Assembly: GCA_949127775.1 (NCBI GenBank)
Contig: CASBQF010000312.1
Span: 1 to 38,792, forward strand
Length of the DNA stretch: 38,792 nucleotides
Direction of reading: 5' to 3'
Origin: Oscillatoriales cyanobacterium PMM_0080
GTDB lineage: Bacteria; Cyanobacteriota; Cyanobacteriia; Cyanobacteriales; Microcoleaceae
Part shown: piece after piece, positions 1 to 7,832 of the stretch
Position numbering within the stretch: position 1 is the first letter of the stretch
Layout of the letters: every line of letters begins with the position of its first letter
Translations under genes and position numbers: made by a program
The notes under the pieces: model-generated
Databases searched by the model: none
Told to the model about the DNA's origin: nothing
Seen by the model: the letters and a program-made list of their open reading frames with translations, nothing else

Positions 1-299
1 CTCAGTCCGTCTCCGTCAGGCAAGCCGTAGTCGAGGAATACACAGTCAAATTTGCAGTCAAATATCTGATTTGATAGGAGCGATTTTGGGTTCTCTTCAA
101 CCTCGCTTAAATGTTGAGATTTATCTGGCATCGTCTCAGTATAATTATTTCTATTGACCAAGAGTTTTGCCAAGGCGTCGGCGCAATCTTCTGCTTCTGT
201 AAATTCTGCCGAAATCCCAGCGGACTTGAGGTAGCGTTTCACCGCCATGCGATCGACTTCATCGTCATCTACTATCAGAATTTTGATAATTTTGTCCAT
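1..299 (-). CDS. Response regulator receiver domain, N-terminal part (cut by window edge)
   Basis: The gene starts at the ATG whose complement is 297-299 and runs off the left edge, so only 99 codons are visible. The first residues give a receiver beta-1 with the acidic cluster (ILIVDDDEVDR). A second block, CVFLDYGLPDGDG, holds the probable phospho-acceptor Asp (FLDYGLPDG). Between them, about 35 residues rich in polar amino acids (around residues 48-80) extend the loop before the phospho-Asp strand, longer than in a minimal CheY. Cyanobacterial receivers of this kind often head larger multi-sensor proteins, but nothing downstream can be seen. It lies 120 bp downstream of another receiver gene on the same strand, so the two may be cotranscribed and work in one phosphorelay (inference). 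Confidence 0.8.
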   Translation of the reverse strand, partial: MDKIIKILIVDDDEVDRMAVKRYLKSAGISAEFTEAEDCADALAKLLVNRNNYTETMPDKSQHLSEVEENPKSLLSNQIFDCKFDCVFLDYGLPDGDGL

Positions 300-419
300 A
301 ACAGCCGAATTGTGGATTGAGCGAAAAAAGCTGCGGTCTGCAAAAAGCAATTAAAATAGATGCACTGCTGAACGATCGCCAAAATCAAGGGGATTTTTTC
401 GGTTAAATTTTCCCTCTCT

Positions 420-851
420 TTAGGGAATTTCGCTCAGCATCCAGTATCTGTTAAGGGTAGCCATAACTTCCACAAAGCTAGAAAAAGTGACGGGCTTAAG
501 AATATAACCAGCTACATTCAAATTATAAGCTTCTACCTTATCTCGATCTTCATTGGAAGTGGTGAGGACGATCACGGGAATCGACCTTAAACTTTGATCC
601 TGCCGCAATTCTCGCAAAAATTCGATCCCGTTCATTTTCGGCATATTCAAGTCTAGCAGAATCAACCGACGCGTTTGAGGCATTACAGGCTCTATTTGTC
701 CTTTTTGGCGCAATATATCCAGAGCTTCTAATCCGTTGGCAGCCATGTACAAGGGATTGAGGATGTTACTTTTTTTGAACGCTCGCTGGACATTCATCAC
801 GTCAACCTCATCATCTTCTACCAAGAGGATATGAATTTTTTTTTCTGCCAT
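420..851 (-). CDS. Single-domain response regulator, Rcp1-like
   Basis: This 143-residue CheY-like protein consists of one receiver domain. It has the acidic pair in ILLVEDDEVDV, the phospho-acceptor Asp in LILLDLNMPKMNG, the conserved Thr in VIVLTTSNEDRD and the Lys in YILKPVTF. The LTTS...V..YNLNVAGYILKPV signature and the C-terminal aromatic ending (NRYWMLSEIP) are typical of the cyanobacterial Rcp1 family, whose members take phosphate from phytochrome-class histidine kinases. No output domain is present, so it should act as a phospho-shuttle or by protein binding. It is followed 120 bp downstream by the truncated receiver at 1-299. The partner kinase is not in the window. Confidence 0.9.
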   Translation of the reverse strand: MAEKKIHILLVEDDEVDVMNVQRAFKKSNILNPLYMAANGLEALDILRQKGQIEPVMPQTRRLILLDLNMPKMNGIEFLRELRQDQSLRSIPVIVLTTSNEDRDKVEAYNLNVAGYILKPVTFSSFVEVMATLNRYWMLSEIP

Positions 852-1103
852 AAATCAGCCATTTTACAGATGTTTTTTAAAGGCGAGTCTGTGTTGCGTT
901 CTTCGATCGCATCGCGAACCAAGCCAGTCTAATCTCTATTGTGCTTTGTCAAGAATCATTTATGCTCTTGTCGATCGCAGTATATATCTTTCGGCGTAGT
1001 CGCCCGAGGAGACACTCAGAGGCCTGCGATCGACAAAAACTCGCCAAGAATGCCCTCAGAGAGCTACTCTAAAAACTAAAACTCAACTACATTATTAACC
1101 GCC
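852..1103. promoter_or_regulatory. Divergent intergenic region between response regulator and purC
   Basis: This 252-bp spacer separates the minus-strand receiver gene from plus-strand purC, so both promoters should lie here. It contains several CGATCG cores and no open reading frame worth calling. I could not identify a convincing -35/-10 pair. Confidence 0.4.
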
Positions 1104-1832
1104 ATGTCAGCCGATCGCAAACTCTACGAAGGCAAAGCCAAAATCCTCTACTCCACCGAAGACAGCGAAATTTTGCTGACTCACTTCAAAGACGACGCCA
1201 CAGCCTTTAACGCCCAGAAACGCGGCAGCATCGCCGGCAAAGGCGAAATCAACAATGCCATATCAGCCCACTTGTTTCGGATGCTAGAAGCCAAAGGCAT
1301 TCCCACTCACTTCATCGACACCCCCGCGCCCAACCAAATGCGAGTTTGCCGCGTCCGCATTTTACCCTTAGAAGTCGTCGTCAGAAACATTGCCGCCGGT
1401 AGTCTTTGCAAGCAAACCGGACTCGCTCTTGGCACAATTGTCAATCCGCCGCTGGTGGAATTTTATTACAAAAACGACGATTTGGGAGACCCGCTGCTAA
1501 CGCGCGACAGATTGCAGTTAATGCAGCTAGCCACCCCGGAACAAGTAGACCAACTAGAAATCGCCGCCCGCGAAATTAACGAAATACTCAAAGAATTTTT
1601 CACCCAGTGCGGCATCACCCTGGTAGACTTCAAACTGGAATTCGGTATCGACCAACATCAAAATCTGATCCTCGCCGACGAAATCAGTCCCGACACTTGC
1701 CGCCTCTGGGACAACGCCGAAACCGACCCCGACGCGCGTGTGATGGACAAAGACCGATTCCGCCGTGACTTGGGATCGATCGAAACCGCTTACCAACAAG
1801 TTCTCCAACGGGTTCTGGCTCAGAAAGTCTAG
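1104..1832 (+). CDS. purC: Phosphoribosylaminoimidazole-succinocarboxamide synthase
   Basis: SAICAR synthetase catalyses the ATP-dependent joining of CAIR and aspartate in de novo purine synthesis, in the cytosol. The 242-residue length is normal for the bacterial monofunctional enzyme. The N-terminus LYEGKAKILY is the family's glycine-rich nucleotide-binding start. FKDDATAFNAQKRGSIAGKG and the block VVVRNIAAGSLCKQTGL are diagnostic, and LILADEISPDTCRLWD is the C-terminal signature with the conserved DEISPD. The start ATG gives the expected MSADRKLYEGKAK. The gene stands ahead of bamA on the same strand, separated by 164 bp that carry heptamer repeats, so cotranscription is uncertain. Confidence 0.97.
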   Translation: MSADRKLYEGKAKILYSTEDSEILLTHFKDDATAFNAQKRGSIAGKGEINNAISAHLFRMLEAKGIPTHFIDTPAPNQMRVCRVRILPLEVVVRNIAAGSLCKQTGLALGTIVNPPLVEFYYKNDDLGDPLLTRDRLQLMQLATPEQVDQLEIAAREINEILKEFFTQCGITLVDFKLEFGIDQHQNLILADEISPDTCRLWDNAETDPDARVMDKDRFRRDLGSIETAYQQVLQRVLAQKV

Positions 1833-1932
1833 AGGCCTTAGAATGCGTTAGAATTGCACAGTTTGTCACGGACATTCAGCACTCAGCAGTCAACAGTTAG
1901 CAGTCATCGACAAGTTCAACTGACTCAATAAC

Positions 1933-1964
1933 TAATGACTAATGACTGATGACTGATGACTAAT
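1933..1964. repeat. Tandem heptamer T(A/G)ATGAC in purC-bamA spacer
   Basis: Four consecutive 7-bp units (TAATGAC twice, TGATGAC twice) and a partial fifth fill this stretch. Looser related repeats (cagcagtcaacagttagcag) lie just before it, from about 1880. This resembles the short tandemly repeated (STRR) heptamers known from filamentous cyanobacteria. Confidence 0.75.
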
Positions 1965-1996
1965 GTGGTGTGTGGATTCCAAAAAAGTGAACAAAA

Positions 1997-4459
1997 ATGC
2001 GTTTATCTGCTGTATTGGTGGCAGTTTTTACTGCCTCAGCAACATTCGGGTTATCAAATTCGGCAAGCGGCCAAACATCCTACTCTGAATCAGGAGAGGA
2101 AGTTGTGGCTGCTGTTCCCGAAGCCCAGTCGATCGAACTATCCGTGAAGCGTAGCTATCCCGTAGGGAATCGCCCCATTCCAGAATTAACTCAAAATCCT
2201 GCTCAAAACCGCAAAGCCGCTAAAACCAGCAAAGCCGAAGCCCTAAAAAAAGTGGCGGCCCCTGCCAGAGGAGAGAACGATCGCGAACCCCCAAACCGAG
2301 TCACCGACCCGGAAAACCCGGTTTCGCCTGCGGGTGTTCAACTCAAATCCGAGCCATCCGCCAACCCATCTCCCGCCTCTAGCAGCGAAAAAAGCCTGCC
2401 AGACGACGTGCAACTGGCCAGCCCGCTCCCCCCATCGGTAGCGGCGATAATGCCTGCCTGGGTTGCAGTAGAGCCTCTCAAACAGGATGAATTGGGGGCG
2501 ATCGCTCAAAACCCCGAAGTTACCCCTGCGCCAGCTAGACCGGCGCCAGCTAGACCGGCGCCAATCAGACCGGCGCCAATCAGACCGGCGCCAGCAGTCC
2601 CTCCGACTAACAGCGTTCCCCCATTGCCCTCTAGCCCAGGAGCGCAGCCCAGACAAAGCCCCGCACCAGCCGGGCCAGCCGAACCGCAAGTGCTAGTGGC
2701 AGAAGTTACCATCACGGGCGCGACGGGAGACCTGGAAAGCGAGATTTACCGAGTCATCAGCACCCAACCGGGACGCACGACCAACCGCAGCCAACTGCAA
2801 CAAGACATCAACGCGATTTTTGCCACAGGCTTTTTCAAAAATGTGCGTGCTGTACCGGAAGACACCGCGTTGGGCGTCCGGGTGACTTTTATCGTGCAGC
2901 CAAATCCGGTGCTGCGGGGAGTGACAATCACTGGCCAGCAAGTGCTTCCCCAAACCGTAATTGACCAAAGCTTCGGCGATCAGTACGGCAAAATTCTCAA
3001 CCTCCGCCGCTTTGAGGAGGGAGTGAAGAAAATTAATGCCTGGTATCAAGAAAATGGCTATGTTTTGGGTCAAATTACTGATGCGCCGCAAGTCGCAGAG
3101 GACGGCACAGTCACTCTGTTGGTGGCAGAGGGGCAGATCGAATCTGTTGATGTTCGCTTCCTGAACAAGGAAGGAGAACCAACGGATGCCACCGGCCAGC
3201 CGATTCGAGGCAATACCCGCCGCTTTGTTGTCACCCGCGAAGTAGAACTCAAGCCCGGAGATATCTTTAACCGCACTAAGGCGGAAAGGGATTTGAGGCG
3301 GGTGTTTGGTTTGGGGATTTTTGAAGATGTGCGGCTTGCCTTGGAACCAGGAGCGACTGATCCTCGCAAGGCAAGGGTAATTGTCAACGTCATTGAGAAA
3401 AATACTGGTTCTCTGGCCGCGGGTGCGGGTTTGAGTTCTGCGACGGGTTTGTTCGGTACGCTGAGTTACCAGCAGCAAAACTTCGGCGGTAGAAATCAGA
3501 AGTTGGGCGCTGAGGTGCAAATTGGGGAACGCCAAAATCTGTTTGACGTGAGTTTTACAGACCCCTGGATTGCGGGCGATCCTTATCGGACTTCTTATAC
3601 GATTAATGCGTTTAGAAGACGATCGATCAGCGTGATTTTTGACGGTGGCGAACGAGAAGTCTTTCTCCCCAATGGCGATCGACCCCGCATCAATCGCACC
3701 GGCGGTGGCATCAATTTTACCCGTCCCCTGTCGCGGAATCCTTTTGCCAATTCTGAGTGGACTGCTTCTGTGGGCTTTCAGTACCAGAGAGTCTCAATTA
3801 CCGATCGCAAAAGCCGACGAGAATCCGAAGATGAACTCGGCAACCAGTTGAGTTTTAGCAATTCCGGTTCCGATGACTTGATAAGCTTGCAAGCAGGTGC
3901 TGTGCGCGATCGACGTAACGATCCCCTCCGCCCCACCAGCGGCTCCCTGCTCAGGTTTGGCGTCGAACAATCGATTCCTGTCGGTTCCGGCAGCATCCTG
4001 CTCAACCGCCTCCGAGGCAGCTACAGCTTTTATCTCCCAGTCAAGTACACCAACTTTACCCCCGGCCCTCAAACCTTGGCATTTAGTTTTAAAGGTGGCA
4101 CCATCTTCGGAGATTTGCCTCCCTACGAAGCTTTTGCCCTAGGCGGCGCCAACTCAGTGCGCGGATACAACGAAGGTGAAGTCGGAGCCGGCCGCAGCTT
4201 CCTAGAAGCTAGTGTAGAGTACCGTTTCCCGATTATTTCGTTTATCGGCGGAGCGCTATTTATAGATGCCGGTACTGACTTGGGTACGGGCAAAGATGTC
4301 CCCGGCGACCCAGCCGGTACTCGCAGAAAGCCCGGTAGCGGTTACGGTTACGGCCTCGGCGTGCGGATTCAATCTCCGTTAGGCCCGATCCGCATCGATT
4401 ACGGTATCAACGACACCGGCGACAATCAAATTCACTTTGGGATTGGTGAAAGATTCTAA
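1997..4459 (+). CDS. bamA: Omp85-family outer membrane insertase (BamA / Toc75 relative)
   Basis: This 820-residue protein should insert beta-barrel proteins into the outer membrane. Residues 1-25 form a signal peptide ending near ASG-Q. Residues about 30-230 are a low-complexity, Pro/Ala/Ser-rich linker typical of cyanobacterial Omp85 but absent from E. coli BamA. POTRA repeats follow at about 232-470 (for example VAEVTITGATG, LRGVTITGQQVLP, and KPGDIFNRTKAERDLRRVF). The C-terminal barrel runs from about residue 475 and has the conserved VRGYNEGEVGAGRSF motif. It closes with IRIDYGINDTGDNQIHFGIG and a terminal Phe, the usual barrel-recognition residue. The neighbours lpxC, fabZ, lpxA and lpxB fit an outer-membrane biogenesis locus. 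The ATG at 1997 is chosen because it gives the signal peptide at once. Confidence 0.95.
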   Translation: MRLSAVLVAVFTASATFGLSNSASGQTSYSESGEEVVAAVPEAQSIELSVKRSYPVGNRPIPELTQNPAQNRKAAKTSKAEALKKVAAPARGENDREPPNRVTDPENPVSPAGVQLKSEPSANPSPASSSEKSLPDDVQLASPLPPSVAAIMPAWVAVEPLKQDELGAIAQNPEVTPAPARPAPARPAPIRPAPIRPAPAVPPTNSVPPLPSSPGAQPRQSPAPAGPAEPQVLVAEVTITGATGDLESEIYRVISTQPGRTTNRSQLQQDINAIFATGFFKNVRAVPEDTALGVRVTFIVQPNPVLRGVTITGQQVLPQTVIDQSFGDQYGKILNLRRFEEGVKKINAWYQENGYVLGQITDAPQVAEDGTVTLLVAEGQIESVDVRFLNKEGEPTDATGQPIRGNTRRFVVTREVELKPGDIFNRTKAERDLRRVFGLGIFEDVRLALEPGATDPRKARVIVNVIEKNTGSLAAGAGLSSATGLFGTLSYQQQNFGGRNQKLGAEVQIGERQNLFDVSFTDPWIAGDPYRTSYTINAFRRRSISVIFDGGEREVFLPNGDRPRINRTGGGINFTRPLSRNPFANSEWTASVGFQYQRVSITDRKSRRESEDELGNQLSFSNSGSDDLISLQAGAVRDRRNDPLRPTSGSLLRFGVEQSIPVGSGSILLNRLRGSYSFYLPVKYTNFTPGPQTLAFSFKGGTIFGDLPPYEAFALGGANSVRGYNEGEVGAGRSFLEASVEYRFPIISFIGGALFIDAGTDLGTGKDVPGDPAGTRRKPGSGYGYGLGVRIQSPLGPIRIDYGINDTGDNQIHFGIGERF
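2531..2590 (+). repeat. Four 15-bp tandem repeats coding PA(R/I)RPA in the Omp85 linker
   Basis: Four in-frame 15-bp units (ccagctagaccggcg twice, ccaatcagaccggcg twice) encode a Pro-Ala-Arg array in the linker between signal peptide and POTRA domains. Unit pairs are identical at DNA level, suggesting recent expansion by slippage. Confidence 0.85.
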
Positions 4460-4461
4460 TT

Positions 4462-4510
4462 ACAGTTGACAGTTGACAGTTGACAGTTGTCAGTTGACAG
4501 TTGTCAGTTG
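4462..4510. repeat. Seven tandem heptamers (A/T)CAGTTG after bamA
   Basis: Seven uninterrupted 7-bp units run from just after the bamA stop: ACAGTTG four times, then TCAGTTG, ACAGTTG, TCAGTTG. A run of looser repeats (aattgctaattggtaattgc) follows to 4561. The same heptamer recurs, partly inverted, in the lpxC-fabZ spacer. Confidence 0.85.
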
Positions 4511-4560
4511 TTACGAGTAATGGGTAATTTGTAATTGCTAATTGGTAATTGCTAATTGGT

Positions 4561-4619
4561 AAGGTGCGCAATGCGCACCCTACAAATCATGTGTAAGGTG
4601 CGAATTGTGCACCTTACCA
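4561..4619. repeat. Two related palindromes between bamA and lpxC
   Basis: 4563-4579 is a perfect palindrome with 8-bp arms (GGTGCGCA / TGCGCACC) around one base. 4597-4617 is a degenerate second copy (aaggtgcgaattgtgcacctt). A similar palindrome, GTGCGCATTGCGCAC, is at 10360-10374. Such 'gtgcgcAATgcgcaccctac' hairpins look like a dispersed intergenic repeat that may end or process transcripts. Confidence 0.65.
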
Positions 4620-4679
4620 ATCTGAAATCCGTTACATCCGTTACACAATCCGTTGCCGAACTTCCTTCTTCCTTCAAAG

Positions 4680-5534
4680 ATGACTCAAAGTACCTTAAAA
4701 TCTGAATTTGAACTGTCAGGAATTGGTTTGCACAGCGGCGAACAAACTCGCGTCCGAGTCTTGCCCGCTGCTGTCGGGGAAGGCCGCTATTTTGTCAGAA
4801 TTGACTTGCCTGGTGCTCCGATAATTCCGGCAAAAATTGAGGCGGTTGGTCACACTGCACTTTCTACTGAACTGGTAGGTATCGATGCTCAAATTCGCAC
4901 TGTAGAGCATCTATTAGGCGCTTTGGCGGGGATGGGAGCGGATAATGCTCGAATTGAGGTGGATGGGCCGGAAGTACCGTTGCTGGATGGTTCTGCCCTG
5001 GTTTGGGTGGAGGCGATCGCCCAGACAGGCTTAATTCCTCAAGCATCGCAGCAGGATTCAACTCCGTCATTTGTGCTGACTGAGCCGATTTGGGTGCGCC
5101 ACGGGGATGCTTTTGTTGCAGCCCTACCGTCGGCTGCAACTCGGTTTAGCTACGGAATTGATTTTGAGGAAGAGGCGATCGGCAATCAATGGTACAGTTG
5201 GTCGCCAGAGGTGGAAAGTTTTGCAAGTGCGATCGCCCCGGCTCGGACTTTTGGACTTGCCCGCCAAATTGATCAATTGCGACAAGCAGGTTTGATCAAA
5301 GGTGGTAGCCTAGAAAATGCCCTAGTTTGCGATCGATCCGGCTGGCTCAACCCGCCCTTGAGATTTGCCAACGAACCGGTGCGCCATAAAATCCTAGACT
5401 TAGTAGGCGACCTCAGCCTGCTGGGAGCTTTGCCAAAAGCTCACTACCTAGCCTACAAAGCCAGTCACAATCTGCACGTCCAACTCGCCAAAGCCCTGAA
5501 CTCCCAACCCTCGGCCGAGTTAAAAGCAAGTTAA
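4680..5534 (+). CDS. lpxC: UDP-3-O-acyl-N-acetylglucosamine deacetylase
   Basis: LpxC is the zinc-dependent deacetylase that commits UDP-acyl-GlcNAc to lipid A synthesis. The protein of 284 residues starts [20 protein letters not shown], matching the family N-terminus (TLK...GxGLHSG). The zinc ligands are visible: His in [14 protein letters not shown], and His and Asp in [15 protein letters not shown]. The catalytic-site block [15 protein letters not shown] and the late His in [11 protein letters not shown] are also present. An upstream TTG at 4653 would add nine residues (PNFLLPSKM) with no family counterpart, so I take the ATG at 4680, although no clear ribosome binding site precedes either. 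It is the first gene of the lpxC-fabZ-lpxA-lpxB series. Confidence 0.95.
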   Translation: MTQSTLKSEFELSGIGLHSGEQTRVRVLPAAVGEGRYFVRIDLPGAPIIPAKIEAVGHTALSTELVGIDAQIRTVEHLLGALAGMGADNARIEVDGPEVPLLDGSALVWVEAIAQTGLIPQASQQDSTPSFVLTEPIWVRHGDAFVAALPSAATRFSYGIDFEEEAIGNQWYSWSPEVESFASAIAPARTFGLARQIDQLRQAGLIKGGSLENALVCDRSGWLNPPLRFANEPVRHKILDLVGDLSLLGALPKAHYLAYKASHNLHVQLAKALNSQPSAELKAS

Positions 5535-5661
5535 CAGTGGACAGTTGCAGTAAACAGTGGACAGTTGATACTTGGTGCGATCTCGCGCCCGCTATCAACT
5601 ACTATCAATTGTCAACTGTTTAAAAACCTCGCTGTCAACTGTCAACTGTCAACTGTCAACT
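5533..5661. repeat. Heptamer repeats with inverted arms in lpxC-fabZ spacer
   Basis: Four perfect copies of GTCAACT occupy 5634-5661. Two 15-bp copies of aacagtggacagttg lie at 5533-5547 and 5553-5567, immediately after the lpxC stop. ACAGTTG is close to the reverse complement of the GTCAACT phase, so the two blocks could pair in the transcript as a long imperfect stem. Confidence 0.75.
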
Positions 5662-5689
5662 GTTTACCACACTCAAAAATCTTCAAGTA

Positions 5690-6211
5690 ATGTCTACGCT
5701 GACTGAAGTTAACACTATCAATACGGATGATACAGAATCGATTCTAACCGAGAACGATCGGGATTCTGCAATAGTTAAATCCACTTTTACTGTGGAAGAA
5801 ATTCATAAATTATTGCCTCACCGCTATCCTTTTGCACTGGTAGACAAGATTGTTGATTATGTGCCGGGAGTGCGGGCTGTAGGAATTAAAAATGTGACTT
5901 TCAATGAACCACATTTTCAAGGACATTTTCCCGGAAGGCCGATTATGCCTGGGGTTTTAATTGTCGAAGCGATGGCTCAAGTTGGTGGTATTGTTCTCGC
6001 TCAGTTACCCGACATCGAACAAGGATTGTGGATGTTTACCGGGATTGATAAAGTCAAGTTCCGCCGTCCGGTTGTACCGGGCGATCGACTACTGATGACT
6101 CTAGAATTGCTGTGGGTAAAACGCCGCCGCTTCGGAAAAATGCAGGCGATTGCTGAAGTGGACGGACAAAAAGTCTGTGAAGGAGAATTGACGTTTTCGA
6201 TGGTAGATTAA
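5690..6211 (+). CDS. fabZ: 3-hydroxyacyl-[acyl-carrier-protein] dehydratase FabZ
   Basis: FabZ removes water from beta-hydroxyacyl-ACP in fatty acid elongation, and it competes with LpxA for hydroxyacyl-ACP. The 173 residues form one hot-dog fold preceded by about 35 polar residues. The catalytic His is in [15 protein letters not shown] and the catalytic Glu in [32 protein letters not shown] is the family signature, and [13 protein letters not shown] completes the core. The gene lies between lpxC and lpxA, as in many Gram-negative genomes, linking membrane phospholipid and lipid A supply. It is separated from lpxC by 155 bp and from lpxA by 172 bp, both repeat-filled, unlike the tight spacing in enterobacteria. 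Confidence 0.96.
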   Translation: MSTLTEVNTINTDDTESILTENDRDSAIVKSTFTVEEIHKLLPHRYPFALVDKIVDYVPGVRAVGIKNVTFNEPHFQGHFPGRPIMPGVLIVEAMAQVGGIVLAQLPDIEQGLWMFTGIDKVKFRRPVVPGDRLLMTLELLWVKRRRFGKMQAIAEVDGQKVCEGELTFSMVD

Positions 6212-6300
6212 ATTGGTTATTTGTTACTTGTTATTGGTTATGGGTTATTTGTGATTGGTTATTGGTTATTTGCAAATTTATCTCTATTCCTGATGACAAC

Positions 6301-6363
6301 CGTCAACCGTCAACCGTCAACCGTCAACCGTCAACCGTCAACCGTCAACCGTCAACCGTCAAC
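6301..6363. repeat. Nine perfect tandem CGTCAAC heptamers in fabZ-lpxA spacer
   Basis: Nine uninterrupted identical 7-bp units (63 bp) sit 21 bp upstream of the lpxA start. A separate run of ttggttatt-type repeats (about 6213-6270) precedes them. A perfect array of this length is expected to vary in copy number by slippage. Confidence 0.95.
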
Positions 6364-6383
6364 AGACAACAGACTAATAAAAA

Positions 6384-7178
6384 ATGCTTACCTTGATTCA
6401 CCCAACTGCTGTGATTCATCCCCGCGCTGAACTTCACTCGACTGTAGAAGTGGGAGCTTATGCTGTAATTGGGGAGAGAGTGAAAATCGGGCCACAAACT
6501 AAGATTGGCGCTCATGCAATTATCGATGGACTAACAGAAATAGGTGCTCGTAATCAAATTTTCCCAGGTGCGGCTATTGGTTTGGAACCTCAAGATTTGA
6601 AATATGAGGGTTCTCTAACCAGGGTGGACATTGGCGACGATAATCTGATTCGGGAATATGTGACAATCAACCGCGCCACTGGAGCCGGAGAAAGTACGAC
6701 AATTGGCAATCATAATCTATTGATGGCCTATGTTCATGTTGGTCACAATTGCACGATCGCCGATCGAGTAATTATCGCCAATGCTGTAGCCCTAGCCGGA
6801 CACGTCAAAATCGAGTCCCAAGCCCGATTGAGCGGTGTTTTGGGGGTGCACCAGTTTGTCCACATCGGCCGCTTGTCTATGGTGGGCGGCTTGAGCAGGA
6901 TCGATCGAGATGTTCCTCCCTATATGCTAGTCGAGGGGAATCCTTCGAGAGTGCGTGCTCTCAACAAAATTGGCCTTGAACGTGCCGGTTTAACCCCAGA
7001 AGATTTGTTAGTCTTGAAAAAAACTTTTCGGATTTTATATCATTCTGGCTACACTCTCGATCGAGCTTTGGAACAATTAGATTTATTGCCAGAAAATCCC
7101 CACTTGCAGCACCTGCGGCGATTTGTACAGCAATCTATCACCAAACCCAGGCGCGGCTTAATTCCAGGTAAAAAATGA
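6384..7178 (+). CDS. lpxA: Acyl-[ACP]--UDP-N-acetylglucosamine O-acyltransferase
   Basis: LpxA transfers a hydroxyacyl chain from ACP to UDP-GlcNAc, the first step of lipid A synthesis. The 264 residues (262 in E. coli) begin with left-handed parallel beta-helix hexapeptides (IHPTAVIHPRAEL, VGAYAVIGERVKIG, TKIGAHAIIDG). The catalytic His lies in LLMAYVHVGHNC. The block GVLGVHQFVHIGRLSMVGG and the C-terminal helical region starting PSRVRALNKIGLERAG are family-specific. The start follows aaaaaATG, just after the nine-copy heptamer array. Downstream, a Uma2-type gene intervenes before lpxB, where these two are usually adjacent. Confidence 0.97.
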   Translation: MLTLIHPTAVIHPRAELHSTVEVGAYAVIGERVKIGPQTKIGAHAIIDGLTEIGARNQIFPGAAIGLEPQDLKYEGSLTRVDIGDDNLIREYVTINRATGAGESTTIGNHNLLMAYVHVGHNCTIADRVIIANAVALAGHVKIESQARLSGVLGVHQFVHIGRLSMVGGLSRIDRDVPPYMLVEGNPSRVRALNKIGLERAGLTPEDLLVLKKTFRILYHSGYTLDRALEQLDLLPENPHLQHLRRFVQQSITKPRRGLIPGKK

Positions 7179-7220
7179 ATGAGGTAGAATAAACCTAATG
7201 AACTAAGCAATTCTTGCCCT

Positions 7221-7814
7221 ATGAATTTATCTACTTTAGCCAAATCTATATCTCCTGATGCCGGAACAGATGCCGGCATGACTTTCAACGGCGTTAGCTG
7301 GGAGCAGTTTGAAGCGATAGAAGCAGCTTTTGAATATCTCGGCGGTGTAAAATTTTTCTATCTCGATCGCATACTGCAAATTATGACTGTCTCGCCCGAA
7401 CACGAAATAATCAAAAAAACTCTCTGTATGCTGCTAGAGGCATATATGAGAGCAAGCGGGATTCGATTTTATGGTAAGGGCGGGCCGACTCTGGGTAACA
7501 GAGAATTAGGCGGTAGAAAAGAGCCGGATGATTCCTATGACATAGGAACAGAAAAAACAGTCCCAGATATTGCGATCGAAATCGTAATTACCAGTGGGGG
7601 GATAAATACTCTAGAATTATACAAAAGGTTGGGCGTTCGGGAAGTCTGGTTTTGGCAAAATAGTCAGTTATCTCTCTATTACTTAACAGGTGAAAATTAC
7701 GAGCAGATTGCCCGGAGTACATTCCTTCCCGCTCTGGACTTAGAATTACTGCTACGCTGTGCTAATATCGCCGATCAATATGATGCTGTTATCGAATTAT
7801 TAGCAAACATTTAA
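7221..7814 (+). CDS. Uma2-family (DUF820) putative restriction-endonuclease-like protein
   Basis: This 197-residue protein belongs to the Uma2/DUF820 family, which is greatly expanded in cyanobacteria and has a predicted PD-(D/E)xK nuclease fold. The supporting pattern is SPEHEIIKKTL (conserved His), VPDIAIEIVITSGG (the PD...ExV core), then YKRLGVREVWFWQ and LYYL, the usual C-terminal strand-helix order. The last catalytic Lys of the classic motif is not obvious, as is common in this family. The biological role of the family is unknown. It sits between lpxA (42 bp) and lpxB (18 bp), apparently in the same transcript. I infer that it was inserted there, not that it functions in lipid A synthesis. 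Confidence 0.85.
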   Translation: MNLSTLAKSISPDAGTDAGMTFNGVSWEQFEAIEAAFEYLGGVKFFYLDRILQIMTVSPEHEIIKKTLCMLLEAYMRASGIRFYGKGGPTLGNRELGGRKEPDDSYDIGTEKTVPDIAIEIVITSGGINTLELYKRLGVREVWFWQNSQLSLYYLTGENYEQIARSTFLPALDLELLLRCANIADQYDAVIELLANI

Positions 7815-7832
7815 CCTGTTTAAAGTCAGAAT

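Noticed and set aside
2693-3535. Long minus-strand open frame of 280 codons opposite bamA
   Set aside because: It is a shadow of the Omp85 coding strand; its product has no recognisable pattern, whereas the plus strand shows POTRA and barrel motifs.
4653-4679. TTG start extending lpxC by nine residues
   Set aside because: The extension has no counterpart in LpxC proteins; the ATG at 4680 gives the family N-terminus.
6221-6430. 69-codon frame through the fabZ-lpxA spacer
   Set aside because: Most of it translates the heptamer array and it overlaps the lpxA start; not a gene.
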